This document shows positions 1 through 9,895 of a stretch of DNA of 64,000 bases, one piece after another (the stretch's first letter is position 1; every line of letters begins with the position of its first letter). A program made the position numbers and the translations under genes. The notes under the pieces were generated by a model. The model saw only the letters and a list, made by a program, of their open reading frames with translations. It did no database searches and was not told the origin of the DNA. The DNA comes from Caldilinea sp. CFX5 (GTDB taxonomy: Bacteria > Chloroflexota > Anaerolineae > Caldilineales > Caldilineaceae): the NCBI GenBank assembly GCA_021405325.1, contig QWII01000018.1:62001-126000 (forward strand). The letters are read 5' to 3'.

Positions 1-1
1 G

Positions 2-1039
2 ACCGGCAGCGAGGGCAGCCTGATCGAAACGGTGCGCGAACGGGGCATCCCCCTGATCCTGGAGCCGACGCTGGTGCGCGAGGTGAATCCGGTAAAGGAT
101 TCCCTGGCGATCTTGCGACTGGCGCGGTTGATGCGGCAGGGCAAGTACAAGATCGTCCATACCCATAGCTCCAAAGCGGGCATTGTCGGGCGCTGGGCGG
201 CGAAGCTGGCCGGCGTCCCCATTATTGTTCATACGGTGCATGGTTGGGGGCATCACGATTATCAGCATCCACTCGTGCGTTTCTATTACATTCTGCTGGA
301 AAAGCTGACCCTGCCGATCACCGACAAGCTGATCGCCGTGACCAGTAAGGATATAGACAAAGGCTTGCGCGACGGCATCGGCCAACGTAGTGATTATTTG
401 GTCATCCGCAGCGGGATTGAGTTGGATCGCTTTGGTCATCCCCAAGTGCCACGGGACGAAACCCGCGCCGCTTGGGACATTCCCGCCGATGCGCCACTGA
501 TCGGGTCGGTGACGCGCCTGTCGCCGCAGAAAGCGCCGCTTGATTTTGTGCGCGCCGCGGCCCTCATCGCCCAACGTTACCCGCACGCCTACTTTATGAT
601 GGTGGGTGATGGCCCTTTGCGCGGCGAAGTCGAACAACTGGCTGCTGAACTGGGCATTGCCAACCGCCTGGTATTGACCGGCCTCCGCCGTGATGTGCCG
701 GAGTTGCTGGCCGCCTTTGATCTCTTTGCCCTCTCTTCGCTGTGGGAAGGGTTGCCGCGCGTCTTGCTGCAAGCCATGGCGACCAGTCTGCCCATTGTGG
801 CGACGGCCTGTGACGGCAGCGCCGAGGCCATCGAAAGCGGCGTGAACGGCTTTCTGGTTCCGCCCGGCGAACCGGCCCAGTTGGCCCAACGGCTCTGCCA
901 GTTGTTGGCGCAGCCGGTGCTGGCGCAGCAGATGGGTGCCGCTGGCTATGCCCGCGTCGAGGAATTTAGTGATCGCGGCATGGTCAAGGCCATTGCGGCC
1001 TTATACGCAGAATTGCTGAAAACGAAGGGGTTCCAGTAG
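2..1039 (+). CDS. Glycosyltransferase family 4 (5' truncated by window edge)
   Basis: GT-B fold glycosyltransferase, probably transferring a nucleotide-sugar residue to a lipid-linked or exopolysaccharide acceptor at the cytoplasmic membrane. The reading frame is open from base 2 (TGSEGSLIE then VRERGIPLI), so the true start lies upstream; the GTG at 32 is internal. Visible family features are the N-terminal VHTHSSKAGIVGRWAA segment, the inter-domain IRSGIELDRF, the donor-site GSVTRLSPQKAPLDFV and the C-terminal E-rich region SLWEGLPRVLLQAMA. The exact sugar cannot be told. Placement ahead of an O-antigen ligase and a WecA-like transferase supports a role in surface glycan assembly. Confidence 0.9.
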   Translation, partial: TGSEGSLIETVRERGIPLILEPTLVREVNPVKDSLAILRLARLMRQGKYKIVHTHSSKAGIVGRWAAKLAGVPIIVHTVHGWGHHDYQHPLVRFYYILLEKLTLPITDKLIAVTSKDIDKGLRDGIGQRSDYLVIRSGIELDRFGHPQVPRDETRAAWDIPADAPLIGSVTRLSPQKAPLDFVRAAALIAQRYPHAYFMMVGDGPLRGEVEQLAAELGIANRLVLTGLRRDVPELLAAFDLFALSSLWEGLPRVLLQAMATSLPIVATACDGSAEAIESGVNGFLVPPGEPAQLAQRLCQLLAQPVLAQQMGAAGYARVEEFSDRGMVKAIAALYAELLKTKGFQ

Positions 1040-1073
1040 ACGCATCTAGTCTGTCATCCTACAACATCAGGCT

Positions 1074-1116
1074 CTGAAAGGGTCTCTAGCGTGTAGTCAC
1101 ACAGAGACCCTTTCAG
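1074..1116. repeat. 14-bp perfect inverted repeat after the glycosyltransferase
   Basis: Arms CTGAAAGGGTCTCT (1074-1087) and its complement (1103-1116) flank a 15-nt loop. A weaker outer arm CTGTCATCCT (1051-1060) pairs with AGGGTGACAG (1115-1124). It may terminate the glycosyltransferase transcript, although no T-tract follows. Confidence 0.7.
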
Positions 1117-1129
1117 GGTGACAGACGAG

Positions 1130-1167
1130 CCGGTAGTGTGCCACAAAAACTCTAGAGGCACTACCGG
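1130..1167. repeat. Small inverted repeat CCGGTAGTG / CACTACCGG
   Basis: Nine-base arms at 1130-1138 and 1159-1167 lie directly after the previous palindrome. The following TCATTCTGAAAGAATCTCT is a degenerate echo of the first palindrome's arm. The rest of the 1040-1326 gap shows no gene, only the ribosome binding site of the next gene. Confidence 0.6.
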
Positions 1168-1326
1168 TCATTCTGAAAGAATCTCTTGGTTTCAATAGCC
1201 GGAAGATTATGTTCATGATTTCAAGACGGCAAATAGCGAAGCCGATTTTTGACCTTACAGCTACAGTGCGTTAGGATCACTGACTGGCAATAGGCAAAGC
1301 AGGATCATGAGCAAGGAGGGCGATAC

Positions 1327-2487
1327 ATGACAATGGATATTGATCTCCTGCAAATCATCAGTCAAGGTGAATCAGAGAAAGTTGAATTTAAAAAATCTAC
1401 TGGCCTACTACGCGAGGCAGTTGAAGCCTTATGCGCCTTTGCCAACCATCGTGGCGGCTACCTTTTCTTTGGGATCGAGGACGATGGCCGCGTTGTGGGG
1501 CAAGGCGTTGGTGATGATACGCTGAGAAACATTGCCAACACGATCAAATTAAACACGGAGCCGAAACTTTACCCAACCATTGAAGCCGTTGAAATTGCAG
1601 GTAAAAGTTGTATCCTGGTGACAATGGAAGAAAGTCCGCTGAAACCGCACCTGGCCTATGGTCGCCCCTATCTGCGCATGGGGCCAACGAATCAGGTGCT
1701 AGACCGCGAACGCTACGATCATCTGTTACAACAGCGCTTCAATGGGTACGGCTTTGATTATTTAGCGCAACGCAAAGCGACCTTGAGTGATATTGATACA
1801 GACACGGTCTACCAATTCCTGGAAACAGCCAACGGGGTACGTAATCTTAATGAGAATTTATACTTGCCGGTTGATGTTATCCTGCAAAAGCTTGAGCTGA
1901 TGAATGATCAGGGGCTGACCAATGCCGCGCTATTGCTCTTTGGCAAGCAACCGCAACGTTTTTTCGCCAACCACTATGAGATCAAATGTGGCAAATTCGT
2001 GGCGGATCAGGGCTATGACGAAATTGTGAATGAACAAGAATTTAGCCATAATCTCATTCGCAATTTTTATGCGGCTCTGAGTTTCCTGTTAGAATCGATT
2101 GAAAAACGGACGACCAAAGGGGACGTGCAACGCACCGAAGCATGGGAATACCCCGTTGGCGTCTTGCGCGAAGCCTTAGTCAATCTCATCGTTCATCGGG
2201 ATTACCGGCAAGACGTGAAAAGTACGATTGAGGTTAGACCGGGTTTTATTCAATTTTATAATCCGGGGCAACTTTTTCAACCGACGATTACCATCGAACG
2301 GCTGAGTCGCTTGCATCCGTCCCGCCCCGGCAACAAATTACTAGCTAAAATTTTCTATTTGCTGGGCTTATTTGAAAATTGGGGCGGCGGCACGCTCAAG
2401 ATCATTGAGGAAAGCCAAAAGGCTGGTAAAGCGACGCCCGTCTTTAACTTTGAAGATGGGATGTTCAAAGTAACTTTATTTCGGTAA
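1327..2487 (+). CDS. AlbA_2 (Schlafen-like) domain ATP-binding protein
   Basis: 386 residues. The N-terminal third is an AlbA_2/Schlafen-type domain (ESEKVEFKKSTG, CAFANHRGGYLFFGIEDDG). The C-terminal part carries a GHKL-like HATPase_c_4 segment (LREALVNLIVHRDY near residue 280). Such proteins are usually annotated as putative transcriptional regulators or ATP-binding proteins; some Schlafen-type relatives act in RNA cleavage or phage defence, which is not shown here. ATG 1327 is chosen because AAGGAGGG (1313-1320) sits 6 nt upstream. It is followed after 29 nt by the O-antigen ligase gene but looks functionally unrelated to it. Confidence 0.85.
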   Translation: MTMDIDLLQIISQGESEKVEFKKSTGLLREAVEALCAFANHRGGYLFFGIEDDGRVVGQGVGDDTLRNIANTIKLNTEPKLYPTIEAVEIAGKSCILVTMEESPLKPHLAYGRPYLRMGPTNQVLDRERYDHLLQQRFNGYGFDYLAQRKATLSDIDTDTVYQFLETANGVRNLNENLYLPVDVILQKLELMNDQGLTNAALLLFGKQPQRFFANHYEIKCGKFVADQGYDEIVNEQEFSHNLIRNFYAALSFLLESIEKRTTKGDVQRTEAWEYPVGVLREALVNLIVHRDYRQDVKSTIEVRPGFIQFYNPGQLFQPTITIERLSRLHPSRPGNKLLAKIFYLLGLFENWGGGTLKIIEESQKAGKATPVFNFEDGMFKVTLFR

Positions 2488-2516
2488 AAAATCGCAACGT
2501 TATCAGAAAATAGCTT

Positions 2517-5500
2517 ATGAATAAAACAAAACTTGACCACTGGTGTGAAGCGGTGATTGAAGCGGGCTGGTTGGCCGCCTTGGTTGTCGCGCCCATGTTT
2601 TTCAATGTCTTTTCCAGCCGCGTCTTCGAGCCGGATAAGATCAGCCTGGTGCGCTCGATTGCGCTGATGATGTTGCTGGCCTGGGTGATCAAGGTCGCCA
2701 ATGGCGGCTATTTCTGGCTGCCTGCCCACGGCGCCGACAACGGTTCAGCCGACCATGCGCTGGCGCCCCAGTTGCGCAGCGTCTGGCGCAACCCCTTTGC
2801 ACTGCCGGTCGTGCTGTTGATCCTCGCCTACTTGATCAGCACCATGTTTAGCCTGGCGACCTTTGTCAGTTGGTTCGGCTCCTACCAGCGCTTGCAAGGC
2901 ACCTACTCGTTTTTGAGCTATGTAATCATTGCCATTCTGACGGCGGCCCATCTACGGCGGCCCGAACAGTTGCGGCGCTTGCAACATACCATCATCATCA
3001 CCAGCCTGCCCATTGCCATCTATGGCGTCATTCAACACTATGACCATGACCCGTTGCCGTGGGGCGGTGATGTACAAACCCGTGTCGCCGCCAATGCCGG
3101 CAACGCCATTTTCCTGGCGGCGTATATGATCATGGCCTTCTTCTTTACGTTGGAGCGGGTCTACAACAGCTTTGCCTTGCTGCTGGGCGCCTATCCCCGC
3201 GAAGCGCAGGAAGATCAGGAGATGCCGGTGGCGCTGGCGGGCGGCGCTTATCTCTTTATTCTCATGGTGCAACTGCTGGCGATCTTCTGGACGCAGAGCC
3301 GCGGCCCGTGGTTGGGCTTGTTCCTGGGGTCGTATCTCTTTGTATTGCTGCTATTGACGGCGGTGCGGCCCCGTTATTACCGACAATTGACCTTAGGGTG
3401 GGTGGGGGTTGGCCTCTTGGGCGTCCTCCTCCTGGTCTTAATGAATACAACCGCGCTCTTCGACTTTCTCCGCCCCATTCCCTATATCGGACGCTTTACC
3501 CAGTTGCTCAATCAGGAAAGCACGACGGCTCAGGTGCGTATCTTGATCTGGGAAGGCGCTGCCAACATGATCGCCCCCCATGAGCCGTTGACCTATCCTG
3601 ACGGCAGCAAAGATGCCGTGAACTTTCTCCGCCCGCTGGTCGGCTATGGGCCGGAAGCGATGTGGGTGGCTTATAACCCCTTCTACCCGCCCGACCTGGC
3701 GCATGTCGAAGCGCGCAACGCCAGCCCGGATCGTTCGCATAATGAGACCTGGGATAGCCTGGTCATCACCGGGATTCTTGGCTTTGTCGCCTATATGTCG
3801 CTCTTTATCAGCATCTTCTATTGGTCCTTGCGCTGGTTGGGGCTTCTGGCGAATCGGCGGGACAATCTGCTCTTTGGTCTGTTGCTTGGCGGTTTTGGCT
3901 TGGGTACGGTTCTCTATTTTGTGATCACCGATGGCTCCTGGCGCTTTTTTGGCGCAGCGTTGCCCGCCGGCTTGATGGCTGGTCTGTTCTTCTATGTCAC
4001 TGCCGCCGCCTTTTTGCATGACGATCTCAAGTTGGAGCCGCGCGACATTCCGCGCCAGTTGTTGATCATCACCATCATGACCACCGTGGCCGCCCACTTT
4101 GTCGAGATCCACTTTGGGATCGCCATCGCCGCCACCCGCACCTATTTCTGGGTGCAGGCCGCCACGTTGCTGGCGTTGGGGATGCGTTGGGCGCAGCCGG
4201 TCGCTTTCTCGGCGGCGCAGGCGCTGGCCGCTGAACAAGAAGAAAAGGCCGAGAAGGCCGAAGAGGTAGAGCAGCCGGTTGAAAGTAAGGAACAGCGCAG
4301 CCAGCGCACCAAAAATCGCAAGACGCCAACCAAGGTGAGCACACCGCCGCGCCGTGAACGCGCGCCCCTCATCAGCGCTTCCGCCTTGCCGGCGACGGTG
4401 ATGACCGATCTGCTCATCTTCCTGACCTTTGTCTTTATCTATACCACGAATAGCACCCAGCAACGCAGCTCCATTGCGGTTCTCTTTAGCAGCATTGCCC
4501 AAAGGCCCGAAGGAGGGCAGTTGCATGGCAGTCCCTATATCTTCTTCCTGATGATCTTTACCTGGCTGTTGAGCGCCACGGTGGGGCTGACGGTCGAATC
4601 ATTGGCCCAACGCAAGGCGCCGCCGCTGAGTTGGTGGTTGCGCGGCTTTGGTCTTCATGCGGCCATTGTCTGGGGCGGTTGGCTCTTCTATGGCTTGATT
4701 CAAGCCTGGCGGCTGGTCCCCGGCAGCGGCGGCACTACGCTGGATGAGCAACTGGCCCATGTCGCCGGTCACTTTGCCCTCTACACCTGGGTAGTCGTCA
4801 TCTGGTTGTTGATCACGGGCACAATCTACGTTTGGCCACGACTATGGGAACGCACCACAGGCGCGCTGCGTCCGGCCATCACATTGGTCGCCGGCGCGGC
4901 AATGGCAGTTTTTGTCTTCTTCGTCATCAGCACCGTCAACGTGGCCCTGGTGCGCGCCGACATTATCTACAAACAAGGGCAGCAATTTGATAACAATGCC
5001 AATTGGGTCAGCAGCATTGAACTCTACCGCCGTGCGTTGGCGGCGCGCAAAACGGAGGATCAATACATGCTCTTCCTGGGTCGGGCGCTGTTGGAGCGGG
5101 CCAAGGATGTGGGGGAGACCGGCGCCTATCAACTGACTGAAAATCCGGACATTGACACGGTATTGGCGCTCAACCCTGACCAAGTTTCCAACATGAGCCG
5201 CCGAGATCTGCTGCGCGCCGCCGAAGCTGTCCTACGCGAAGCGCAACGGGTGAACCCGCTCAACACCGATCACACGGCTAATCTCGCCCGCCTCTATCGC
5301 ACCTGGTCTGATCTGACCAGCGATGCCACCGAACGGCAGGCGCAGCTTGACGCCAGTATCCAAGAATACAACATGGCGGTGACGCTCAGCCCGAACGCCG
5401 CCCACTTGTGGAATGAAAAGGGTAATGCCCATCTGGCGCGCGGCGAGGATGCCGAAGCCGAAGCGGCCTATCGCCATAGCTTGAGCCTGGATGCCTACTT

Positions 5501-6197
5501 TGAACAGACTTACCTCTTGCTGGCCGATTTCTATGATCGGCGCCAGCAGTATGACAAAGGCGTCGCACTGCTCGAAGACGGCATTGCCAAGATGATTGAA
5601 CACCCTTACTTTAACCCGACGGCGCAGATGTATAGCTTCTTGGGGGTGGCCTATGCCCGGCTCAATAATTTGCCCAAAGCGATTGAAGCCAATCTGAAGG
5701 TGTTGGAGATTCAACCCAATAATATCACGGCCATGCGCAACCTGGCGCTACTCTATCGCGACCAGGAACAACCGACAGAAGCGTTACAGTGGATCGACAA
5801 AGCGGTGGCGTTGTTGACCCCCGAACAGGCCGCTGATATTAAGCAACTGCGCACGGTCGCCGCCCAGATTTATCAAGCCCAGGGGCAGAGCGATCAGGTG
5901 ATCGCGCAATACGAAGCGATTCGCCAGGTGGCGCCCCAGGATCTGGAAACGCTGCAAACCCTGAGCAACCTCTATAACGCCAAGCAGGATGATCGCATGG
6001 TGGTGGAGATTGCCCAGGCGCTCACGGCGCTGGAACCAACCAACTATCAACACCCGTTCAACATTGCCCAGGCGCTGCAACGGGCCGGCCAGATCGACAA
6101 CGCCCGTCAATTTGCCGAGCAGGCGCTCCAACTGGCGCCGGCGGATCAAAAAGCGGCGATTCAGCAATTTATTGCGGGGTTGAGTGCAAGTCAGTGA
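2517..6197 (+). CDS. O-antigen ligase family membrane protein with C-terminal TPR repeats
   Basis: 1226 residues. Many hydrophobic segments fill about residues 15-500 and 620-830, with a Wzy_C-like periplasmic/ligase region (TQSRGPWLGLFLGSYL, then SHNETWDSLVITGILG near residues 405-420). A charged linker (EEKAEKAEEVEQPVESKEQR) sits near 570-600, and at least five TPR units fill about residues 840-1226. Family members join or polymerise lipid-linked glycans on the outer membrane face; the TPR tail could bind partners. It is about twice the length of a simple WaaL/Wzy protein, as is common for TPR-fused ligases. The start has only a weak ribosome binding site but matches the expected N-terminus before the first membrane segment. 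Confidence 0.88.
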   Translation: MNKTKLDHWCEAVIEAGWLAALVVAPMFFNVFSSRVFEPDKISLVRSIALMMLLAWVIKVANGGYFWLPAHGADNGSADHALAPQLRSVWRNPFALPVVLLILAYLISTMFSLATFVSWFGSYQRLQGTYSFLSYVIIAILTAAHLRRPEQLRRLQHTIIITSLPIAIYGVIQHYDHDPLPWGGDVQTRVAANAGNAIFLAAYMIMAFFFTLERVYNSFALLLGAYPREAQEDQEMPVALAGGAYLFILMVQLLAIFWTQSRGPWLGLFLGSYLFVLLLLTAVRPRYYRQLTLGWVGVGLLGVLLLVLMNTTALFDFLRPIPYIGRFTQLLNQESTTAQVRILIWEGAANMIAPHEPLTYPDGSKDAVNFLRPLVGYGPEAMWVAYNPFYPPDLAHVEARNASPDRSHNETWDSLVITGILGFVAYMSLFISIFYWSLRWLGLLANRRDNLLFGLLLGGFGLGTVLYFVITDGSWRFFGAALPAGLMAGLFFYVTAAAFLHDDLKLEPRDIPRQLLIITIMTTVAAHFVEIHFGIAIAATRTYFWVQAATLLALGMRWAQPVAFSAAQALAAEQEEKAEKAEEVEQPVESKEQRSQRTKNRKTPTKVSTPPRRERAPLISASALPATVMTDLLIFLTFVFIYTTNSTQQRSSIAVLFSSIAQRPEGGQLHGSPYIFFLMIFTWLLSATVGLTVESLAQRKAPPLSWWLRGFGLHAAIVWGGWLFYGLIQAWRLVPGSGGTTLDEQLAHVAGHFALYTWVVVIWLLITGTIYVWPRLWERTTGALRPAITLVAGAAMAVFVFFVISTVNVALVRADIIYKQGQQFDNNANWVSSIELYRRALAARKTEDQYMLFLGRALLERAKDVGETGAYQLTENPDIDTVLALNPDQVSNMSRRDLLRAAEAVLREAQRVNPLNTDHTANLARLYRTWSDLTSDATERQAQLDASIQEYNMAVTLSPNAAHLWNEKGNAHLARGEDAEAEAAYRHSLSLDAYFEQTYLLLADFYDRRQQYDKGVALLEDGIAKMIEHPYFNPTAQMYSFLGVAYARLNNLPKAIEANLKVLEIQPNNITAMRNLALLYRDQEQPTEALQWIDKAVALLTPEQAADIKQLRTVAAQIYQAQGQSDQVIAQYEAIRQVAPQDLETLQTLSNLYNAKQDDRMVVEIAQALTALEPTNYQHPFNIAQALQRAGQIDNARQFAEQALQLAPADQKAAIQQFIAGLSASQ

Positions 6198-6202
6198 TTG
6201 GA

Positions 6203-6255
6203 TAATTGGGTGATTCGGTGCGTTCGACAGGCTCACGCACCGAATCACCCAATTA
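6203..6255. repeat. 20-bp perfect palindrome with loop TTCGACAGGCTCA
   Basis: Arms TAATTGGGTGATTCGGTGCG (6203-6222) and its exact complement (6236-6255) enclose the 13-nt loop TTCGACAGGCTCA. The same 13 bases, reverse-complemented, form the loop of the unrelated palindrome at 52454-52522. It starts 5 nt after the stop codon of the O-antigen ligase gene. Confidence 0.9.
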
Positions 6256-6281
6256 CCTTATAAACCAAAGGACAAAATCCC

Positions 6282-7289
6282 ATGACTCCCTACCTACTCA
6301 TGGCCGCCAGTGCGTTGATGTTAGCGATTGGCAGCACGCCGGTGATGCGGCTGGTGGCGCTGCGCTTTGGCGTCATCGACCAGCCGGCAGCGCGCAAAAT
6401 TCATGCCAACCCGGTGCCGCTCTTGGGTGGGGCAGCGATCTATGTTGCCTTTATTGTCGTGCTGTTGCTCTTTGGCGACCGCCGCTATATCCATGAAGTG
6501 GTCGGCATCTTCATCGGCGCCACGCTGGTCAGCCTGATGGGTGTTGTGGATGATCGCTGGGGGCTGGGGAGCTATATCAAGTTGCTGGGCCAACTCCTGG
6601 CCGCCTGTATTCTGGTCTACAGCGGCGTGCAAGTGAGTATTTGGGGCAACTGGCTGGACATTGTTGTGACGATTGGCTGGGTGGTCGGCATCACCAACGC
6701 GATGAACCTGCTCGATAACATGGATGGCCTCTCCGGCGGCATCGCCATGATCGCGGCGGTCTTCTTCACGCTGCTCGCCTCACTCAGTAACCAATATCTG
6801 GTCGGTGCGTTGGCGGCGGCGTTGGCGGGCGCCTGTGCCGGTTTTCTGGTCTATAACTGGAACCCGGCCCATATTTTCATGGGTGACACCGGCAGCCTTT
6901 TCCTGGGTTTTCTCCTGGCGGCGGTCGGCATCAAGTTGCGTTTCCCCAGCAATAGCGACACCATCACCTGGATGATTCCCGTCATGGTGCTGGCGATCCC
7001 CGTCTTTGACACGACGCTGGTCTTTATCAGCCGCCTGCGCCGGGGCAAAAACCCGCTGACCACCCCCGGCAAAGATCACATCAGCCACCGCCTGGCCTTC
7101 CTGACCGGCAGCCGGCGTGAAGCGGTCTTGCTCTGCTACCTGCTGGCCGGCGCGGTGGGATTGGCGTCGATCTTTATCACCCGGGCTAACTTGATGGAAG
7201 CCACAACGGTTGGCGTAGCCCTCTTGCTCATTGCCCTCTATGGCCTCTGGTGGCTCGAATTTCGCAATGGCGGCGTGCGACCAAGCTAA
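6282..7289 (+). CDS. WecA/MraY-family undecaprenyl-phosphate sugar-phosphate transferase
   Basis: 335 residues with about ten membrane helices. It transfers a sugar 1-phosphate from a UDP-sugar to undecaprenyl phosphate, the first membrane step of surface-glycan synthesis. Signature motifs are GVVDDRWGL, the catalytic [10 protein letters not shown] (D145 and D148), the [14 protein letters not shown] loop (D202) and the late cytoplasmic GKDHISHRL loop. Length and motifs fit WecA/TagO rather than MraY. AAAGGA lies upstream of ATG 6282. It follows the ligase by 84 bp that contain a perfect palindrome, so they may be separate transcripts. Confidence 0.92.
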   Translation: MTPYLLMAASALMLAIGSTPVMRLVALRFGVIDQPAARKIHANPVPLLGGAAIYVAFIVVLLLFGDRRYIHEVVGIFIGATLVSLMGVVDDRWGLGSYIKLLGQLLAACILVYSGVQVSIWGNWLDIVVTIGWVVGITNAMNLLDNMDGLSGGIAMIAAVFFTLLASLSNQYLVGALAAALAGACAGFLVYNWNPAHIFMGDTGSLFLGFLLAAVGIKLRFPSNSDTITWMIPVMVLAIPVFDTTLVFISRLRRGKNPLTTPGKDHISHRLAFLTGSRREAVLLCYLLAGAVGLASIFITRANLMEATTVGVALLLIALYGLWWLEFRNGGVRPS

Positions 7290-7327
7290 GGGATTTTTAT
7301 TGAAGTTTGATACCAAAGGAGCAGATT

Positions 7328-8776
7328 TTGAATATTTTACATTGGTTACTTACCCCTTCCGCAACAGAGCCAACACGCGCAAGGCGAGGAGTGGAGCAGC
7401 GGTCGTTGGTGTTGCTGACAGGGGCGCTTCTGCTCCTGATAAGCCTGGGCATGACGGCTTGTTCATCAGCGGACGAGACCGCCGAAACGCCGGCGCCCGC
7501 GGCCACGGAACCAGCCCAAGCCGCGCCGACGGAAACCCCGGTCCCGGCAGCAGCGGCAGCGACGGCGGCGCCCGCCCAAGCAGCCGCCCCGGCGGCGGAA
7601 GTAGCCCGCCCGGACGTGGTGGCGGAAGGCGCCGCCAGCGCGCTGGAACCTATGGCGCGCAATGCCATGTACACGACGCCGCCGACCATGACCATTGACA
7701 CGGGCAAGTTTTACTACGCCACCTTAAAGACCCAACGCGGTGACATCAAGGTGCAGCTTTTCGCCGATCGCGTGCCGATGACGGTCAATAACTTTGTCTT
7801 CCTGGCGCGGGAAGGTTATTACAATGACACCACCTTCCACCGGGTATTGGAAGGCTTTATGGCCCAGGCCGGCGACCCCACCGGCACCGGCAGCGGCGGT
7901 CCCGGCTATCAATTTGAGGATGAGATTGTCGATAACCTCGTCTTTGATCGCCCCGGTCTGTTGGCGATGGCGAACGCCGGCCCCGGCACCAATGGCAGCC
8001 AATTCTTCATCACCTTTGCCCCCACCGACTGGCTCAATGGGATGCACACCATCTTTGGCGAAGTGATTGAAGGGCAAGATGTGCTGAATGCCATCACCAA
8101 GCGCGACCCCGGCCAGGCCAGCGCGCCCGGCGATACGCTCTACACTGTGTTGATTGAAGAGTCCGATGAGAGCATTTTGCCGCCGCCGCCGCCCACCCCC
8201 ACCCCGACGGTGACGCCAACACCCTTTGCCCCCAGCAGCCTGGACAGCAGCACCCGCCCGCTGGCCACCGTGGCGCCGGCGGAACGGGCGAACTATTTCA
8301 ATATTCCGGCGGAACAGGTGATCGACACCAGCAAGAGCTATACCGCCACCATGAAGACGAGCAAGGGCGATCTCATCATCGCGCTCAATGATGATGCTGC
8401 GCCGGTGGCTGTGAATAACTTTGTGGTGCTGGCGAACCTGGGTTTCTATGACGGCCTGCCGATCAACCAGGTCAACCCTGGGCAGTTGGTGGTGCTGGGG
8501 TCGCCCAACAGCGATCCGACCGCCGATGCCGGCTACAAGATCGCGGCGGAAACCGGGATCACCGGCACGCTGGACGCCGGTTCCCTTGCCTATGTCCCCT
8601 TCCGTGGTCTCGACCCGAATCATAGCAGCAGCCAATTGCTCATCGCCATCCTGCCGCCGCCGCCCGATGCCAATGCCGCCTTTAGCTTTTTTGGCCGCAT
8701 TGTCAAAGGAGTTGAACTTTTGGCGCAATTGACCGATCAGGATACAATCGTCTCAGTTACGATTGAGGAAAAGTAG
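7328..8776 (+). CDS. Lipoprotein with two cyclophilin-type peptidyl-prolyl isomerase domains
   Basis: 482 residues from TTG 7328, chosen because AAAGGAG (7315-7321) is 6 nt upstream; an upstream in-frame TTG at 7307 lacks this. An N-terminal hydrophobic stretch ends in lipobox MTAC-SS, followed by an Ala/Pro-rich tether. Domain 1 (about residues 126-280) keeps cyclophilin landmarks ([32 protein letters not shown]) and should isomerise prolyl bonds outside the membrane. [15 protein letters not shown] linker leads to domain 2 (about 335-482), which aligns overall but has LPINQV where FHRV should be, so it is probably inactive or a binding module. Confidence 0.88.
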   Translation: MNILHWLLTPSATEPTRARRGVEQRSLVLLTGALLLLISLGMTACSSADETAETPAPAATEPAQAAPTETPVPAAAAATAAPAQAAAPAAEVARPDVVAEGAASALEPMARNAMYTTPPTMTIDTGKFYYATLKTQRGDIKVQLFADRVPMTVNNFVFLAREGYYNDTTFHRVLEGFMAQAGDPTGTGSGGPGYQFEDEIVDNLVFDRPGLLAMANAGPGTNGSQFFITFAPTDWLNGMHTIFGEVIEGQDVLNAITKRDPGQASAPGDTLYTVLIEESDESILPPPPPTPTPTVTPTPFAPSSLDSSTRPLATVAPAERANYFNIPAEQVIDTSKSYTATMKTSKGDLIIALNDDAAPVAVNNFVVLANLGFYDGLPINQVNPGQLVVLGSPNSDPTADAGYKIAAETGITGTLDAGSLAYVPFRGLDPNHSSSQLLIAILPPPPDANAAFSFFGRIVKGVELLAQLTDQDTIVSVTIEEK

Positions 8777-8777
8777 C

Positions 8778-8858
8778 AGGTAAACAGGTAGACAGGTAAA
8801 CAGGTAGACAGGTAAACAGGTTGGGTGTCTACCTGTCTACCTGTTTATCTGTCTACCT
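8778..8858. repeat. 16-nt tandem repeats folding into a 32-bp hairpin
   Basis: The unit AGGTAAACAGGTAGAC is repeated about 2.7 times from 8778 to 8820. An inverted version occupies 8827-8858. The arms 8786-8817 and 8827-8858 pair at 30 of 32 positions around a 9-nt loop. It lies between the stop of the cyclophilin gene (8776) and the VTT gene. Confidence 0.85.
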
Positions 8859-8879
8859 CCTGAGCGAGGAGCGAAGCGT

Positions 8880-9497
8880 ATGGCGCCGGAAGATCCAACA
8901 ACGATCACCCCCGCTGTGGCTGTCCGGCGCCCCACGCTGGAAGAGCGGTTGAGTGAGCGGCAGAAGCGTTGGGCCGGGGTGATTATTGTCGTGATCATCT
9001 GTCTGGTCAGCTTCTGGTTGGCCTTCAATCCGGCCTTGGTGCAACGCCTGGGCAGTTGGGGCTATGTCGGCGCCTTTATCATTAGTTTGATTGCCAGCGC
9101 CACCATCGTCTTGCCGGCGCCGGGGTTGGCGATCATCATCGCCATGAGTCCTTCGCTCAACCCGATTGTATTGGGGATTGTGGCCGGTGTCGGCAGTGCG
9201 GTTGGCGAGTTGACCGGCTATGCGGCGGGCGCCGGCGGCAGCGCGCTCATTCCGCCGGAGCGACAGGCGCAATTTGACCAGGTGCGCCAACTCACAGTTA
9301 AATATGGCGCGCTCATTCTGGCCCTGTTGGCGGCCATCCCTTTCCCGCTCTTTGATTTTGCCGGCATAGTGGCCGGCGCGCTCAAGATGCGGGTTTCCCG
9401 TTTTTTGCTGGCGGTTGCCGTTGGCAAAAGTATCAAGTATATTGTGTTGATTCTGCTTGGCGCCGGCTCCTTGCAGTGGCTGCAGAAGTTGTTTTAG
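8880..9497 (+). CDS. VTT-domain (DedA/SNARE-associated-like) membrane protein
   Basis: 205 residues with a cytoplasmic N-terminus, a first membrane helix at about 33-55, further hydrophobic segments (GAFIISLIASATIVLPAPGL, IVLGIVAGVGSAVGELTGY) and two C-terminal helices. The GxVxGVGSAxGELTGY signature and the SRFLLAVAVGKSIKY C-terminus are typical of VTT/DedA-like proteins, which are linked to lipid flipping and membrane homeostasis. The exact substrate cannot be inferred. CGAGGAG lies about 10 nt before ATG 8880. The gene is bracketed by tandem/inverted 16-nt repeats on both sides. Confidence 0.82.
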   Translation: MAPEDPTTITPAVAVRRPTLEERLSERQKRWAGVIIVVIICLVSFWLAFNPALVQRLGSWGYVGAFIISLIASATIVLPAPGLAIIIAMSPSLNPIVLGIVAGVGSAVGELTGYAAGAGGSALIPPERQAQFDQVRQLTVKYGALILALLAAIPFPLFDFAGIVAGALKMRVSRFLLAVAVGKSIKYIVLILLGAGSLQWLQKLF

Positions 9498-9608
9498 TGG
9501 GACAGTAACACAGTGGGACAGTAACACAGTGGGACAGTAACACAGTGGGACAGTAACACAGTGGGACAGTAACACAGTGGGACAGTAACACAGTGGGACA
9601 GTAACACA
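9497..9608. repeat. Seven exact tandem copies of a 16-bp unit
   Basis: GTGGGACAGTAACACA is repeated seven times without a mismatch, starting at the last base of the VTT gene stop codon. The downstream sequence to about 9670 (GACTGTCCGACTGACTTACT, then TTTCACAGTCCTAC) is roughly complementary, so a long imperfect hairpin is possible. The unit length equals that of the repeat on the other side of the VTT gene. The rest of the gap to 9895 shows no gene. Confidence 0.95.
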
Positions 9609-9895
9609 GTCTGATGTTGCTTCACTGACCGACTGTCCGACTGACTTACTGTTTCACAGTCCTACTTCTGTTGGTTTTATAGCTGAGTTCCAACCTGTTG
9701 GGAACAACCGAACCCTCCTACCCGTCTCCAATGTACTTAACCGGCTGATGACGCCGGCATCGCTGTTTGTGCTGGCGCTGTGCGTCAGTTCGTAACAGCC
9801 CTGTCGGCGCTGCATAAGCTTTAATCAGGGTTTCACCCCCATGCCAGGCGCACCTGCCCGCAGCTCTACGCCTAACCAATTGAGGAGCCATCTCT

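Noticed and set aside
3438..4526. Long antisense open frame opposite the O-antigen ligase gene
   Set aside because: It overlaps a well-supported membrane protein gene; typical shadow frame in GC-rich coding sequence.
9497..9670. Possible CRISPR array
   Set aside because: The repeats are directly adjacent 16-nt units without spacers; this is a simple tandem array.
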